From: Gammaproteobacteria bacterium
GTDB lineage: Bacteria > Pseudomonadota > Gammaproteobacteria > GCA-001735895
Assembly: GCA_024229615.1 (NCBI GenBank)
Contig: JAAESG010000031.1
Coordinates: 1 to 38,961, forward strand
Reading direction: 5' to 3'
Length of the DNA stretch: 38,961 nucleotides
Positions within the stretch are counted from its first letter, which is position 1; each line of letters begins with the position of its first letter. The notes beneath the pieces are model-generated. The model made no database searches, was not told the origin of the DNA, and saw nothing but the letters and a program-made list of their open reading frames with translations. Both the position numbers and the translations under genes were made by a program. Below are positions 15,757 through 24,197 of this stretch, piece by piece.

Positions 15757-15782
15757 AAAGGCGCCCATAGGCGCCTTTTTTT
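15721..15782 (+). terminator. Double hairpin with rho-independent terminator, plus strand
   Basis: A 7 bp hairpin (GCTGCCA at 15721-15727 with TGGCAGC at 15741-15747) is followed by a very strong terminator: 9 bp stem AAAGGCGCC/GGCGCCTTT (15757-15778), a CATA loop and a run of T. It precedes the SH3b gene promoter region and ends some plus-strand transcript that has no annotated gene, possibly a small RNA. Confidence 0.75.
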
Positions 15783-15800
15783 ATTCTGTTTTTCTGTTGT

Positions 15801-15806
15801 TATAAT
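15801..15806 (+). promoter_or_regulatory. Candidate -10 element for the SH3b-M48 operon
   Basis: A perfect TATAAT lies 11 bp before the ATG at 15818. Transcription from it would give a nearly leaderless mRNA, and the -35 region is only a T-run, so this is tentative. Confidence 0.3.
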
Positions 15807-15817
15807 CCTGTCTACCA

Positions 15818-16369
15818 ATGAAACATCTGCCGCAAATCCTTACCATCTTTCTGTTCCTGGCTGCTCCGTCGCAGGCGAACCAGGACGGTGTCATCGTGCG
15901 TCAGGCCCCGGTATATGCGAAACCGAGCACTGCGGTGCAGCAGGTCGGACAAATCAAGGCAGGTAGCAGGGTCAGTGTTTTCGATCGCAGGGGCGGATGG
16001 CAGGAAATCTTTTCCGAAAAGCAGGGGATTACCGGATGGGTGCGAAGCTATCAAGTTCGTCAAGGTAACTTTGCTCCGCAGGTCAAAACCGAAACCAGTT
16101 CAGATTCCCGTGGCTTCCTGTCTGGCCTGGCCAGTCTCTCGCGCAGAGCCAGTGGGTTTTTTAAATCCAGTAGCGGGAGCACCAGTTCGGGAACGGCGAC
16201 CATCGGTGTCAGGGGCCTTAGCGAAGATGAAATCAAGTCTGCGGTGGCCGATTTTGAGGAGTTCGAACGAATGAAACAGTTCGCTAGCAGTCAGAAACGC
16301 ATGAATGTTTTTACCAGCCAGGGTGGTCTGTCTGCGACTCGGGTGCCTTACATTTCGGAGTCGAAGTAG
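15818..16369 (+). CDS. Secreted SH3b-domain protein
   Basis: A 183-residue exported protein with a clear signal peptide (MKHLPQILTIFLFLAAPSQA, cleavage after residue 20). Residues about 24-80 form a bacterial SH3b domain (VIVRQAPVYAKPSTAVQQVG, RGGWQEIFSEKQGITGWVRS), a fold that commonly binds cell-wall peptide or acts as a protein adaptor. A serine/glycine-rich linker follows, then a helical C-terminus (SEDEIKSAVADFEEFERMKQFA). It is 5 bp upstream of the M48 protease gene, so the two are probably co-translated and may act together in envelope maintenance; that link is inference. Confidence 0.8.
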   Translation: MKHLPQILTIFLFLAAPSQANQDGVIVRQAPVYAKPSTAVQQVGQIKAGSRVSVFDRRGGWQEIFSEKQGITGWVRSYQVRQGNFAPQVKTETSSDSRGFLSGLASLSRRASGFFKSSSGSTSSGTATIGVRGLSEDEIKSAVADFEEFERMKQFASSQKRMNVFTSQGGLSATRVPYISESK

Positions 16370-16374
16370 TCAAT

Positions 16375-17250
16375 ATGAAATCTCTGATCCAGATACTGTT
16401 GGTGCTCAGCCTGGGCTTTGCCCCGGCCTTTACGATTCCTGCGCTCGCATTCGATCTGGACGATTTGAACAAGGAACTGAAAAAAGCGAAGAAAAAGGCG
16501 GACAAGGAATTAAGAAAGATTGATAAGGCACGCGGTAAGCTGACGACTGCAGAAGAGATCGAAATCGGTGCCAACCTGATTTCGGGATTGCTCGGTGCCG
16601 CCCCACTGGTCGGTGATCCTGTGTTACAGCACTATGTCAATGATGTCGGCTACTGGATAGCGCGGCAATCGAAGCGCAATGATCTGCCCTGGCAATTTGG
16701 TGTCATACAGTCAGATGGAATCAATGCTTTCGCTGCCCCGGGCGGATACATCGTCATTACCATGGGTTTGTTCAGCCTGCTGGAAAACGAAGCGCAACTC
16801 GCCGGGGTACTGGCGCATGAGATATCTCATGTCGTGCGTAAACACCACCTGAAAGCTTTGCATAAAACAATGAAACGCGACTTCTGGTCTGACCTGCCTG
16901 TACAAGCGGCGAATAGTGAAAAGGACAAAAAGAAGTTACGCAAATTGATCAACTCCGGAGTGCAACTATATGCCACCGGCCTGGATCGGAAATACGAATA
17001 CGATGCCGATCTGCGTGCTGTTGTGCTGGCGGCACGTGCCGGCTACGATCCCTACGCCTTGCTCGATGTATTGACGACGATTGACAGCATCAACCCCGAT
17101 TCAGAAGAACTGGCGGTATTGATGAATACTCATCCGCCTACCAACGAACGTCTCGATAAGCTGGCCGACAAGATGGATGGCAGAATGGACAAGTACGCCT
17201 CGGGTCAAACCAATCCCCGCCGCTTCAGGCAGCTCGCGGGTGGTCGTTAA
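16375..17250 (+). CDS. M48-family zinc metalloprotease, exported
   Basis: A 291-residue periplasmic peptidase of the M48 family (relatives include BepA and LoiP/YggG, which act in envelope protein quality control). A signal peptide covers residues 1 to about 25; the zinc-binding HEISH is at residues 148-152 and the third ligand is the glutamate in RKYEYDADLRA (about residue 208). A lysine-rich amphipathic helix (about 30-53) follows the signal peptide. No C-terminal TPR domain is present, so it is closer to the LoiP-like short type than to BepA, and there is no obvious lipobox. It is immediately downstream of the SH3b gene. Confidence 0.88.
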   Translation: MKSLIQILLVLSLGFAPAFTIPALAFDLDDLNKELKKAKKKADKELRKIDKARGKLTTAEEIEIGANLISGLLGAAPLVGDPVLQHYVNDVGYWIARQSKRNDLPWQFGVIQSDGINAFAAPGGYIVITMGLFSLLENEAQLAGVLAHEISHVVRKHHLKALHKTMKRDFWSDLPVQAANSEKDKKKLRKLINSGVQLYATGLDRKYEYDADLRAVVLAARAGYDPYALLDVLTTIDSINPDSEELAVLMNTHPPTNERLDKLADKMDGRMDKYASGQTNPRRFRQLAGGR

Positions 17251-17292
17251 GCCTGTTGCCTCGAAATAGAATAACCGGAACAAGAAACTCGC

Positions 17293-18327
17293 ATGTATGA
17301 GATAAGTGTTGATGATCGCGCGATCCTGCGTTGGTTACAGATTTGCCTGGGGTTGATTTTTATCATGGTGATCCTGGGGGGTGTTACCCGGCTCACAGGA
17401 TCAGGGCTGTCGATGGTGACCTGGCATCCAACCGGGATGCTACCGCCGTTCGGCAGTGATCAATGGCTTGCCGAGTTCGAGCTTTATCAGCAGTTTCCTG
17501 AATTCCAGAAAATCAACAGCGATCTCACACTCGAGGGTTTTAAATCGATTTTCTGGTTTGAATATTCCCATCGCATGTTGGGACGATTGATCGGACTCGT
17601 ATTTCTGTTGCCGTTTGCCTATTTCCGCTTGCGTGGAATGATAAAACCTGGATTGATACCCAGGCTGGTCATCATGTTTGTGCTAGGTGGGTTCCAGGGG
17701 TTACTGGGTTGGTACATGGTAAAAAGCGGGCTCGTCAGCAACCCGCACGTCAGCCAGTACCGACTAACCGCCCACTTGTTGAGTGCTATCCTGATCTATG
17801 GATTTATCCTGTGGACGATTTTCAATTTGACCAATAAAGATGGTTATCGTCGCCTGGCCGAGTCCAGTGTGGCTGCCTGGCGCAAGGCCTCTCTGGGTCT
17901 GATTTGCCTGGTGTTGCTAACCATCGTGTCCGGTGGTTTTGTTGCCGGGCTCAAGGCTGGATTGATCTTTAATACCTTTCCGCTCATGGGTGGCAATTTC
18001 ATACCCGAGGGTATAGGCGCCCTGTCTCCGTGGTATCTGAACCCGCTTGAAAACCTGGTTACGGTGCAGTTCGATCACCGCTGGCTGGCCATTGGCACCG
18101 GGCTATTGTTAATTGTCTGGTACACAAGGGGGCGTTCCCATTTCGACCAGAGCAGATTACAGCGGGGTTTCAAGTTGGTTGGCATGATGGTGATCCTGCA
18201 GTTGATTCTTGGCATCGCGACTTTGCTGCTGCAGGTCCCGGTCGTGCTGGGTGCCCTGCACCAGGCAGGGGCCCTGGTATTGTTCAGCGTCCTGCTTTTT
18301 AATGTTCATACGCTGAGCCGGGTGTAG
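17293..18327 (+). CDS. ctaA: Haem A synthase (COX15/CtaA)
   Basis: Integral membrane enzyme that oxidises the methyl group of haem O to the formyl group of haem A for aa3-type cytochrome oxidases. The 344 residues form about eight membrane helices. Conserved haem-ligand or active-site histidines are visible in EYSHRMLGRLIG, LTAHLLSA, FDHRWLAIGTG and LGALHQAGAL, and the conserved N-terminal GGVTRLTGSGLSMV and SNPHVSQYRL loops are present. The cysteine pairs of the Gram-positive type are absent, as in the proteobacterial/mitochondrial type. The gene stands alone here, without cox genes beside it, implying that an aa3 oxidase is encoded elsewhere. Confidence 0.93.
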   Translation: MYEISVDDRAILRWLQICLGLIFIMVILGGVTRLTGSGLSMVTWHPTGMLPPFGSDQWLAEFELYQQFPEFQKINSDLTLEGFKSIFWFEYSHRMLGRLIGLVFLLPFAYFRLRGMIKPGLIPRLVIMFVLGGFQGLLGWYMVKSGLVSNPHVSQYRLTAHLLSAILIYGFILWTIFNLTNKDGYRRLAESSVAAWRKASLGLICLVLLTIVSGGFVAGLKAGLIFNTFPLMGGNFIPEGIGALSPWYLNPLENLVTVQFDHRWLAIGTGLLLIVWYTRGRSHFDQSRLQRGFKLVGMMVILQLILGIATLLLQVPVVLGALHQAGALVLFSVLLFNVHTLSRV

Positions 18328-18382
18328 TTGTACAGACCTGTGGTTATAATATGCGGATTGAGTCAGTCGAAACAGGTATCCG

Positions 18383-18868
18383 ATGAGTAGCGCCAGAATA
18401 GGTCACGGCTATGATGTCCACGCATACACCAGCGGTGATCGCATTGTTCTCGGTGGCGTGACCATAGGTTGCAGCAAGGCGATAGTTGCCCATTCGGATG
18501 GAGACGTGTTGATTCATGCACTTTGCGACGCATTGTTGGGCGCGCTGGGTCGTGGCGATATTGGCTTGATCTTTCCCGATAACGAGTCTCAAAATGAAAA
18601 TCGCGACAGCCGTGAATTCCTGCGCGAAGTCAGGCGGTTTGCCGCGGTGGATGGTTTCCGCATTGGCAATGTCGATGTCACCATCATCGCGCAAGCCCCC
18701 AAAATGTCGCCCCATATAGCCCCCATGAAGCAACGCCTGGCGCAGGATCTGGACTGTGAGCCTGGCAGGATTAATATCAAGGCTACTACTACCGAGGGGC
18801 TAGGTTATATCGGGCGTGAAGAAGGACTCGCTGTTGCGGCTGTGGTCATGCTGGAGTCTGAAAGATGA
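18383..18868 (+). CDS. ispF: 2-C-methyl-D-erythritol 2,4-cyclodiphosphate synthase
   Basis: MEP-pathway enzyme that cyclises CDP-methylerythritol phosphate and releases CMP. It is 161 residues, standard for the trimeric enzyme. Metal-site motifs GHGYDVHAY (Asp and His ligands) and HSDGDVLIHALCDALLGALGRGDIG (His ligand) are intact, as are the C-terminal IKATTTEGLGYIGREEGLA residues. A TATAAT lies 33 bp upstream (18345-18350) with a weak -35. It overlaps nagZ by 4 bp. Its common partner ispD is not adjacent. Confidence 0.96.
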   Translation: MSSARIGHGYDVHAYTSGDRIVLGGVTIGCSKAIVAHSDGDVLIHALCDALLGALGRGDIGLIFPDNESQNENRDSREFLREVRRFAAVDGFRIGNVDVTIIAQAPKMSPHIAPMKQRLAQDLDCEPGRINIKATTTEGLGYIGREEGLAVAAVVMLESER

Positions 18869-19917
18869 CCCTTGGACCTGTAATGCTGGATATCGGCGGC
18901 TGTGAACTCGACCAGGAAGATCGTAAAAGGTTGTCTCACCCGCAAGTTGGTGGCGTTGTATTGTTCAGCCGTAACTACCGGAATCCGCAACAGTTAGCGG
19001 CGCTTTGCGATGAAATTCATGCACTTAGAGATCCGCAACTGGTGATAGCCGTCGATCACGAAGGCGGGCGGGTGCAGCGCTTTAGGGAAGGTTTTCAGGC
19101 GATCCCGGCTATGGGACATCTGGGCGATCTTTACGCTGAAGACCCACAGCAGTCATTGCGGTTAAGCGAGACTTTTGCCTGGGTCATGGCCGCTGAATTA
19201 ATCGAGTACGGCGTGGATCTTTCCTTTGCGCCGGTGCTCGATATTGGGAATCCAGTTAGCAGTGTCATCGGTGACCGCGCGTTTCATAGAGATCCCGAGA
19301 CGATTGCTCATTTGGCAAATGCCTGGATCCGCGGTATGCGCAAAGCGGGCATGGAAGCTGTGGGCAAGCACTTCCCCGGTCACGGTTCGGTCGAGGGTGA
19401 CTCGCATCATGTGATGCCTTTCGATCGGCGCAATTTTGTCGAAATCGAAGCACTGGATCTGGTGCCATTCAGGCGAGTTATAGCGACCCACTTGAGTGGT
19501 ATCATGATGGCGCATGTCATTTACGATTGTGTCGATTCTGCAGCCGCGGGCTATTCGCGTTATTGGATCGAAACCGTGTTGCGCGGTCAACTGGGTTTCG
19601 ATGGCACAGTTTTCAGCGATGACCTGAGCATGAGTGGAGCGGAGTCGGTTGGCGGTTACCCGGAGCGCGCCAGGCATGCGCTGGACGCCGGCAGCGACAT
19701 ACTGTTGGTGTGTAATAGTCCCGACGGCGCCGATGAAGTGCTCGAGTCGTTGGCTGGATATGCAAACCCGACCTCACAGTTGCGCATGATACGTCTACAC
19801 GGGCAAGCCCCCGGTCGCGAGCTGTTCAATTCACGCGAATGGCTTGATGCCTGTAGCGAACTACGTGACTTCAATCATCGCCTGGGGCTGGCAGAGAGTG
19901 GAGACCTGTTCGAATAA
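18865..19917 (+). CDS. nagZ: Beta-N-acetylhexosaminidase NagZ (GH3)
   Basis: Cytoplasmic glycosidase that removes GlcNAc from anhydro-muropeptides during cell-wall recycling; its products affect AmpC-type beta-lactamase induction where ampR is present. The 350 residues show the GH3 family landmarks: DHEGGRVQRF, the signature KHFPGHGSVEGDSHH with the catalytic His-Asp dyad loop, and the nucleophile aspartate in VFSDDLSMSGA. It starts in the ispF stop (ATGA) and its TAA shares one base with the next ATG, so it is tightly coupled with its neighbours. Confidence 0.95.
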   Translation: MTLGPVMLDIGGCELDQEDRKRLSHPQVGGVVLFSRNYRNPQQLAALCDEIHALRDPQLVIAVDHEGGRVQRFREGFQAIPAMGHLGDLYAEDPQQSLRLSETFAWVMAAELIEYGVDLSFAPVLDIGNPVSSVIGDRAFHRDPETIAHLANAWIRGMRKAGMEAVGKHFPGHGSVEGDSHHVMPFDRRNFVEIEALDLVPFRRVIATHLSGIMMAHVIYDCVDSAAAGYSRYWIETVLRGQLGFDGTVFSDDLSMSGAESVGGYPERARHALDAGSDILLVCNSPDGADEVLESLAGYANPTSQLRMIRLHGQAPGRELFNSREWLDACSELRDFNHRLGLAESGDLFE

Positions 19918-20996
19918 TGTTTGATCTGGAAACATGGTTGCCTGTTTTTGACCACGAGTGGGCCTGGGTGATACAGGTGTTTGTCATCGTTTTATTGACC
20001 GCGTTTGCGAGTTTTTTCACGAAACGATTTCTCGCCAGGATGCTGAAGAAGCTTGGTCAGACCCGAACGCGTTGGGATGAGATCATACTGGACGCGATGA
20101 CACGTCCCGCGACCTGGATAATCTGGTTGGTTGGACTGGATGTTGCGGTCGATATTGTCTATGTGCAAACCGAAAGCACGCTCTTCACCTATTCCGATTC
20201 GGTGCGGGACGTGGGTGTATTGGCATGCATTACCTGGTTCGTGCTTGGAGTCATTCGTGGTGCGGAGCGGGAGTTTGGTGAAAATTCCGAACAAATAGAC
20301 AAGCACACCGTACAGGCCATCAGTAAGCTGGTGCGTCTGGCTGTCATCATTACCGCCGCGTTGGTGATATTGCAGACTCTCGGCTTCAGCATTTCCGGTG
20401 TACTGGCGATGGGCGGCATCGGTGGTATCGCTGTCGGTTTTGCCGCTAAAGACCTGCTCGCGAATTTTTTTGGTGGTTTGATAGTCTACCTGGACCGGCC
20501 GTTCGTTATTGGCGACTGGATTCGATCACCCGATCGTAATTTAGAGGGCACCGTGGAAAGTATCGGCTGGCGCGTTACCATGATTCGTGATTTTCAATCG
20601 AGACCACTGTACGTGCCCAACTCGGTGTTTACCAATATTATCGTTGAAAACCCTTCACGTATGTCGAATCGGCGTATCTATGAAACCATTGGTCTGCGTT
20701 ATTCGGATTTGACCAGCATGGACAGGATTGTCGCCGAGGTCGAGGCCATGCTGAAAGCCCACGATGAAATCGATGCTGGCAGTACGATGATTGTCAACTT
20801 CAACGAATTCTCGAATTCCTCAGTCGACTTCTTTGTCTACTGCTTTACGAAAACCACGCAATGGGTAAAATTTCACCAGGTTAAACAGGATGTGATGTTA
20901 CGCATCGCCAGTATTATCGAGGCGAACAACGCCGAGATTGCATTTCCGACATCGACGATTCATATTGGCGAACCCATTTCCATAGATAAAACCTGA
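19917..20996 (+). CDS. MscS-family mechanosensitive ion channel
   Basis: Small-conductance channel-like protein that would release osmolytes on hypo-osmotic shock. The 359 residues have about four hydrophobic helices in the first 170 residues. The pore-lining helix is clear (GVLAMGGIGGIAVGFAAKDL, about 162-181) with alanine/glycine packing, followed by the MscS beta domain (VIGDWIRSPDRNLEGTVESIGWRVT) and the C-terminal alpha/beta domain. Only one base overlaps nagZ. The length (longer than E. coli MscS at 286) reflects an extra N-terminal helix pair, nearer to the YnaI/YbdG style. Confidence 0.88.
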   Translation: MFDLETWLPVFDHEWAWVIQVFVIVLLTAFASFFTKRFLARMLKKLGQTRTRWDEIILDAMTRPATWIIWLVGLDVAVDIVYVQTESTLFTYSDSVRDVGVLACITWFVLGVIRGAEREFGENSEQIDKHTVQAISKLVRLAVIITAALVILQTLGFSISGVLAMGGIGGIAVGFAAKDLLANFFGGLIVYLDRPFVIGDWIRSPDRNLEGTVESIGWRVTMIRDFQSRPLYVPNSVFTNIIVENPSRMSNRRIYETIGLRYSDLTSMDRIVAEVEAMLKAHDEIDAGSTMIVNFNEFSNSSVDFFVYCFTKTTQWVKFHQVKQDVMLRIASIIEANNAEIAFPTSTIHIGEPISIDKT

Positions 20997-20997
20997 A

Positions 20998-21552
20998 ATG
21001 AATGCAGATAGAGCTCAGCAAGTCCATAAAACCGCCGATTTACTGTTCGACGATAACGCGGTTGAGCGGGCCATAGGCGAGCTTGCGCTAAAGGTGGAAA
21101 CTGAATGCAAAGAGGATTTTCCGCTGGTTCTTTGCGTCATGAACGGTGGGCTGTATCTGACCGGACAGCTATTGCGCCACTGGAACTTCCCGTTGACACT
21201 GGACTATGTGCATGCGACGCGCTATCGCCTCGCCACTCTGGGCAAGGATGTACTATGGAAAGCCTACCCACAGAACGAGATCAAGGATCGCAATGTCATT
21301 ATCGTCGACGACATTTACGATCAGGGTTATACCCTGGAAGAGGTGAAATCCTATTGTCTCAAGCACGGTGCTCGTAAATGCACCAGTGTCTTTCTCATCG
21401 GCAAAACCCATCAGCGCAAGAAGGCGGATGTGTTACCGGATTATGTCGGCCTGGAATGTGGAGATTGCTATGTTTACGGTGTTGGAATGGATCTGAACGG
21501 GCATTTTCGCAATTTATGCAGTATTTACGCCCTGCCTGAAAAGGTGATCTGA
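20998..21552 (+). CDS. Hypoxanthine-guanine phosphoribosyltransferase
   Basis: Type I PRTase of 184 residues that would convert hypoxanthine or guanine plus PRPP to IMP or GMP. The PRPP-binding loop VIIVDDIYDQGYTLEEV (about residues 99-115) carries the adjacent acidic pair, and the N-terminal VLCVMNGGLYLTGQLLRHW loop and C-terminal LECGDCYVYGVGMDLNGHFRNL match the 6-oxopurine PRTase family. It ends on the base where the phosphorylase begins. The pairing with a 6-oxopurine nucleoside phosphorylase supports hypoxanthine as the physiological base. It resembles the hpt group but is divergent enough that I leave the symbol blank. Confidence 0.88.
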   Translation: MNADRAQQVHKTADLLFDDNAVERAIGELALKVETECKEDFPLVLCVMNGGLYLTGQLLRHWNFPLTLDYVHATRYRLATLGKDVLWKAYPQNEIKDRNVIIVDDIYDQGYTLEEVKSYCLKHGARKCTSVFLIGKTHQRKKADVLPDYVGLECGDCYVYGVGMDLNGHFRNLCSIYALPEKVI

Positions 21553-22295
21553 TGCTCGCCATCATTGGCGGCAGCGGCCTTTATTCGCTCGGCGATGACT
21601 TCGAAGTCGACGAGCAGGCATCGCGGGACACCCATTTTGGCGCTACTTCGGCCGATATATTGCAGGGACGCTGGCAGGGCTTTCCGTTGTTATTCTTGCC
21701 GCGCCATGGTCCTGGGCACAAGGTCCCGCCCCACCGCGTTAATTTTCGCGCCAATATCTGGGCACTGAAACAGCTGGGTGCCACGCAAATTATCTCGATC
21801 AACGCTGTTGGTGGAATTACCAGCGAAATGCCCCCTTTGACGCTGGCCTTACCGGATCAAATCATCGACTACAGTTCAGGGCGTGAACAGACCTTTTTCG
21901 ATGGCGATGACGGTCGGGTCACCCATGTTGATTTTAGCTGGCCCTACAGTGCGGAGCTGCGCGGTATTCTGCTGCAGGCTGGATTACAGCTGGGGCAGGG
22001 ACTGGTTGCTAGCGCTACCTATGGCTGCACCAATGGCCCACGTTTCGAAACTGTCGCTGAGATTATTCGCCTGAGACAGGATGGCTGTAATATTGTCGGA
22101 ATGACTGGAATGCCCGAAGCCGCATTGGCGCGAGAACTCGAGGTCGAATATGCCTGTCTCGCGCTGGTCGTCAACTGGGCGGCGGGCATCGAGGGTGAAT
22201 CCATCAGCATGGCGCAAGTGCTCGCAAACCTGGAGCAGGGTATCGACCGGGTGAAAGCACTGTTGCAAGCCGCGTGCAAATTGATTCAGACGTGA
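21552..22295 (+). CDS. S-methyl-5'-thioinosine phosphorylase (MTAP/PNP family)
   Basis: Trimeric purine nucleoside phosphorylase-family protein of 247 residues. Phosphate and ribose binding motifs are visible: IIGGSGLY near the N-terminus, LPRHGPGHKVPPHRVNFRAN, INAVGGI, and TYGCTNGPRFET. The base-recognition loop reads LVVNWAAG, with asparagine where true methylthioadenosine phosphorylases carry an aspartate. As in the characterised Pseudomonas aeruginosa enzyme PA3004, this predicts a 6-oxopurine substrate (methylthioinosine) over methylthioadenosine. The neighbouring nagZ and HGPRT fit that context. Often auto-annotated as mtnP, which would overstate adenosine specificity. Confidence 0.85.
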   Translation: MLAIIGGSGLYSLGDDFEVDEQASRDTHFGATSADILQGRWQGFPLLFLPRHGPGHKVPPHRVNFRANIWALKQLGATQIISINAVGGITSEMPPLTLALPDQIIDYSSGREQTFFDGDDGRVTHVDFSWPYSAELRGILLQAGLQLGQGLVASATYGCTNGPRFETVAEIIRLRQDGCNIVGMTGMPEAALARELEVEYACLALVVNWAAGIEGESISMAQVLANLEQGIDRVKALLQAACKLIQT

Positions 22296-22849
22296 ATTAC
22301 TGTAGCCAATGCGGGCGACCGGTGAGCCTGAAAATTCCGCTAGATGACAATCGTGAGCGCTTTGTCTGCGATCACTGCGGTTACGTACACTATCAGAACC
22401 CGAACAATGTTTGCGGTGCGTTACTCACGCGTGGCGACAAGATACTATTGTGCAAACGCGCTATTGAGCCGCGCTATGGACTCTGGACTCTGCCAGCCGG
22501 GTTTATGGAAAACAATGAAACCGTAGCCGAAGCAGCGGCACGCGAAGCAATGGAAGAGGCGAATGCGCAATCGGGCCCGCTCACCCTGTTTGGAATTTTC
22601 AGCATGCCTTATATTTCTCAGGTGTACCTGATGTTTCATGGTGAACTAACCGATGATGAGATTTCGGCAGGACAGGAAAGTCTCGATGTCGGCATGTTCA
22701 GCGAGCGACAGATTCCGTGGGAGGAGCTCGCTTTTCCAGTCGTGGCCCATAGCCTCAAACTGTTTTATCAGCATGGCACTGATAAAGTCCATCATGCCTG
22801 GTTCAGCCGTGGTCCGGACCGCAGTGTTGAATTGCACTCTATTGACTAG
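22292..22849 (+). CDS. Nudix hydrolase with N-terminal zinc ribbon
   Basis: Pyrophosphohydrolase of about 185 residues. A zinc ribbon is formed by CSQCG and CDHCG (first 40 residues), followed by the Nudix fold with the box G-x5-E-x7-REAMEEANA (GFMENNETVAEAAAREAMEEA). The box deviates at its end (EEANA in place of EExGU), as in several NudC-related ADP-ribose/NADH-type hydrolases. The start at GTG 22292 overlaps the preceding stop by 4 bp (GTGA); a GTG at 22274 is also in frame. Substrate is not predictable; being last in the nagZ-mscS-HGPRT-phosphorylase series suggests a housekeeping nucleotide role. Confidence 0.85.
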   Translation: MNYCSQCGRPVSLKIPLDDNRERFVCDHCGYVHYQNPNNVCGALLTRGDKILLCKRAIEPRYGLWTLPAGFMENNETVAEAAAREAMEEANAQSGPLTLFGIFSMPYISQVYLMFHGELTDDEISAGQESLDVGMFSERQIPWEELAFPVVAHSLKLFYQHGTDKVHHAWFSRGPDRSVELHSID

Positions 22850-22861
22850 ATCGAAGCGGAG

Positions 22862-24136
22862 CTACAGAGAGCTACCGGCACTCTGCATCATTGTGATATC
22901 GGTGAATTCTGAAACCACGGATTGATTGCGACCCATGTTTTTTGCTTCATAGAGTGCAACATCGGCGCGTTTGATCAATTCACCAATGGTTTCACCCTTG
23001 ACGATGGCCGCGCCACCGAGACTGGCGGTGATTTGGCCGACATACTCTAATTCGGTGCTGGCCACCAGATGCCTGATGGTCTCGGCGATCGGCAATAAAT
23101 CATCTTCTTCGATGGTGGTGCAACATATCAGGAACTCTTCACCACCCCAGCGCGCGACAAAGTCACTGGTGCGAATTGCCGATTCGAAAATCAGAGCCAG
23201 TTTCTTTAAAACAATATCGCCGGTATCGTGACCGAAACTGTCATTGATCTTTTTGAAGTGGTCGATATCCAGCATGATGATGCCGAAACGTTGATCATGA
23301 CGTTCAAATCTCGCGTATTCCCGGCGCAGAATCTGGTTCATGTTGGTGCGATTCGAGAGCCCGGTCAGATTGTCGGTCAAGGCCATGCGCGTCAGCTCGT
23401 TATTGTCTTCCAGCAGCTCTTTTTGAGTATCGAGCAGGGACTCGGTGCGCTCATGGATTCTTTGTTCCAGGTAGCTGTTCATGTCCTGAAGCTGGCCCGA
23501 CAGTTTGCGCCAGTACAATATAGCAATACAGGTAACGGCCAGGCTGACCAGCACCGCGATGATTGAGAAAATAGCGATCTGCATGCGGCTTTTCTCGGCC
23601 TCGTTGCTAGCGAGGAGTAATGCCTTCTGAACATCCATACGCTGCGACTGGGTCAGTTCTGACAGGTGTGAGAGCAGGGGTGCTGTCTTGGGTAACACTT
23701 CCTGCAATAGAATTTCGCTTGCTTCGTTGCGACTGCCATTTAGAAACAGTATTGAAACCTGTCGATTCAGATCACTGATATCTTTATCCAGGCGGTCGAT
23801 AGCCTGCATGATTTCGCGTTCTCGCGGTGCCAGCAGCGGTACCAGTCGATTGCGAGTTTCGGAGTAAGCCCCACTCAGGCGATTGAAATTCGGCCAGGAT
23901 TCATCCTCGATGAATTGCTCGTCGTTGAGTAGCATGGACTGCATGAAGCGCGTGCGATTCTGAATGATGGTGGCGAGCTCGTTGATCAGGTTTATTTTTT
24001 CGAGCTGCCGAGAAACCTTGAAGTTCCCTTCGATGTTGTTACTACTCGGAGAGTATAAGGCGATGAAAGCGAGGGCCATCATCATCAAAATGATAACGGC
24101 GAAACCATAGATTAGAAAACGAGTCTGATGTTGCAT
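22862..24136 (-). CDS. Membrane diguanylate cyclase (4HB-type sensor plus GGDEF)
   Basis: A 424-residue signalling enzyme that would make cyclic di-GMP. Membrane helices at about residues 7-29 and 187-209 frame a mostly helical periplasmic domain like the four-helix-bundle ligand domains of chemoreceptors. A short coiled coil (LEQRIHERTESLLDTQKELL) leads into the GGDEF domain (about 255-415). The active-site motif is GGEEF (331-335), a catalytically competent variant, and an inhibitory I-site RTSD (322-325) sits at the canonical five-residue spacing, so product inhibition is expected. Monocistronic and convergent with the Nudix gene. Confidence 0.93.
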   Translation of the reverse strand: MQHQTRFLIYGFAVIILMMMALAFIALYSPSSNNIEGNFKVSRQLEKINLINELATIIQNRTRFMQSMLLNDEQFIEDESWPNFNRLSGAYSETRNRLVPLLAPREREIMQAIDRLDKDISDLNRQVSILFLNGSRNEASEILLQEVLPKTAPLLSHLSELTQSQRMDVQKALLLASNEAEKSRMQIAIFSIIAVLVSLAVTCIAILYWRKLSGQLQDMNSYLEQRIHERTESLLDTQKELLEDNNELTRMALTDNLTGLSNRTNMNQILRREYARFERHDQRFGIIMLDIDHFKKINDSFGHDTGDIVLKKLALIFESAIRTSDFVARWGGEEFLICCTTIEEDDLLPIAETIRHLVASTELEYVGQITASLGGAAIVKGETIGELIKRADVALYEAKNMGRNQSVVSEFTDITMMQSAGSSL

Positions 24137-24197
24137 TAGTCGGGTTTAGATCTTGAATTTGGTATCCATTTCGTGATTTACCACAACATTAAACTGA

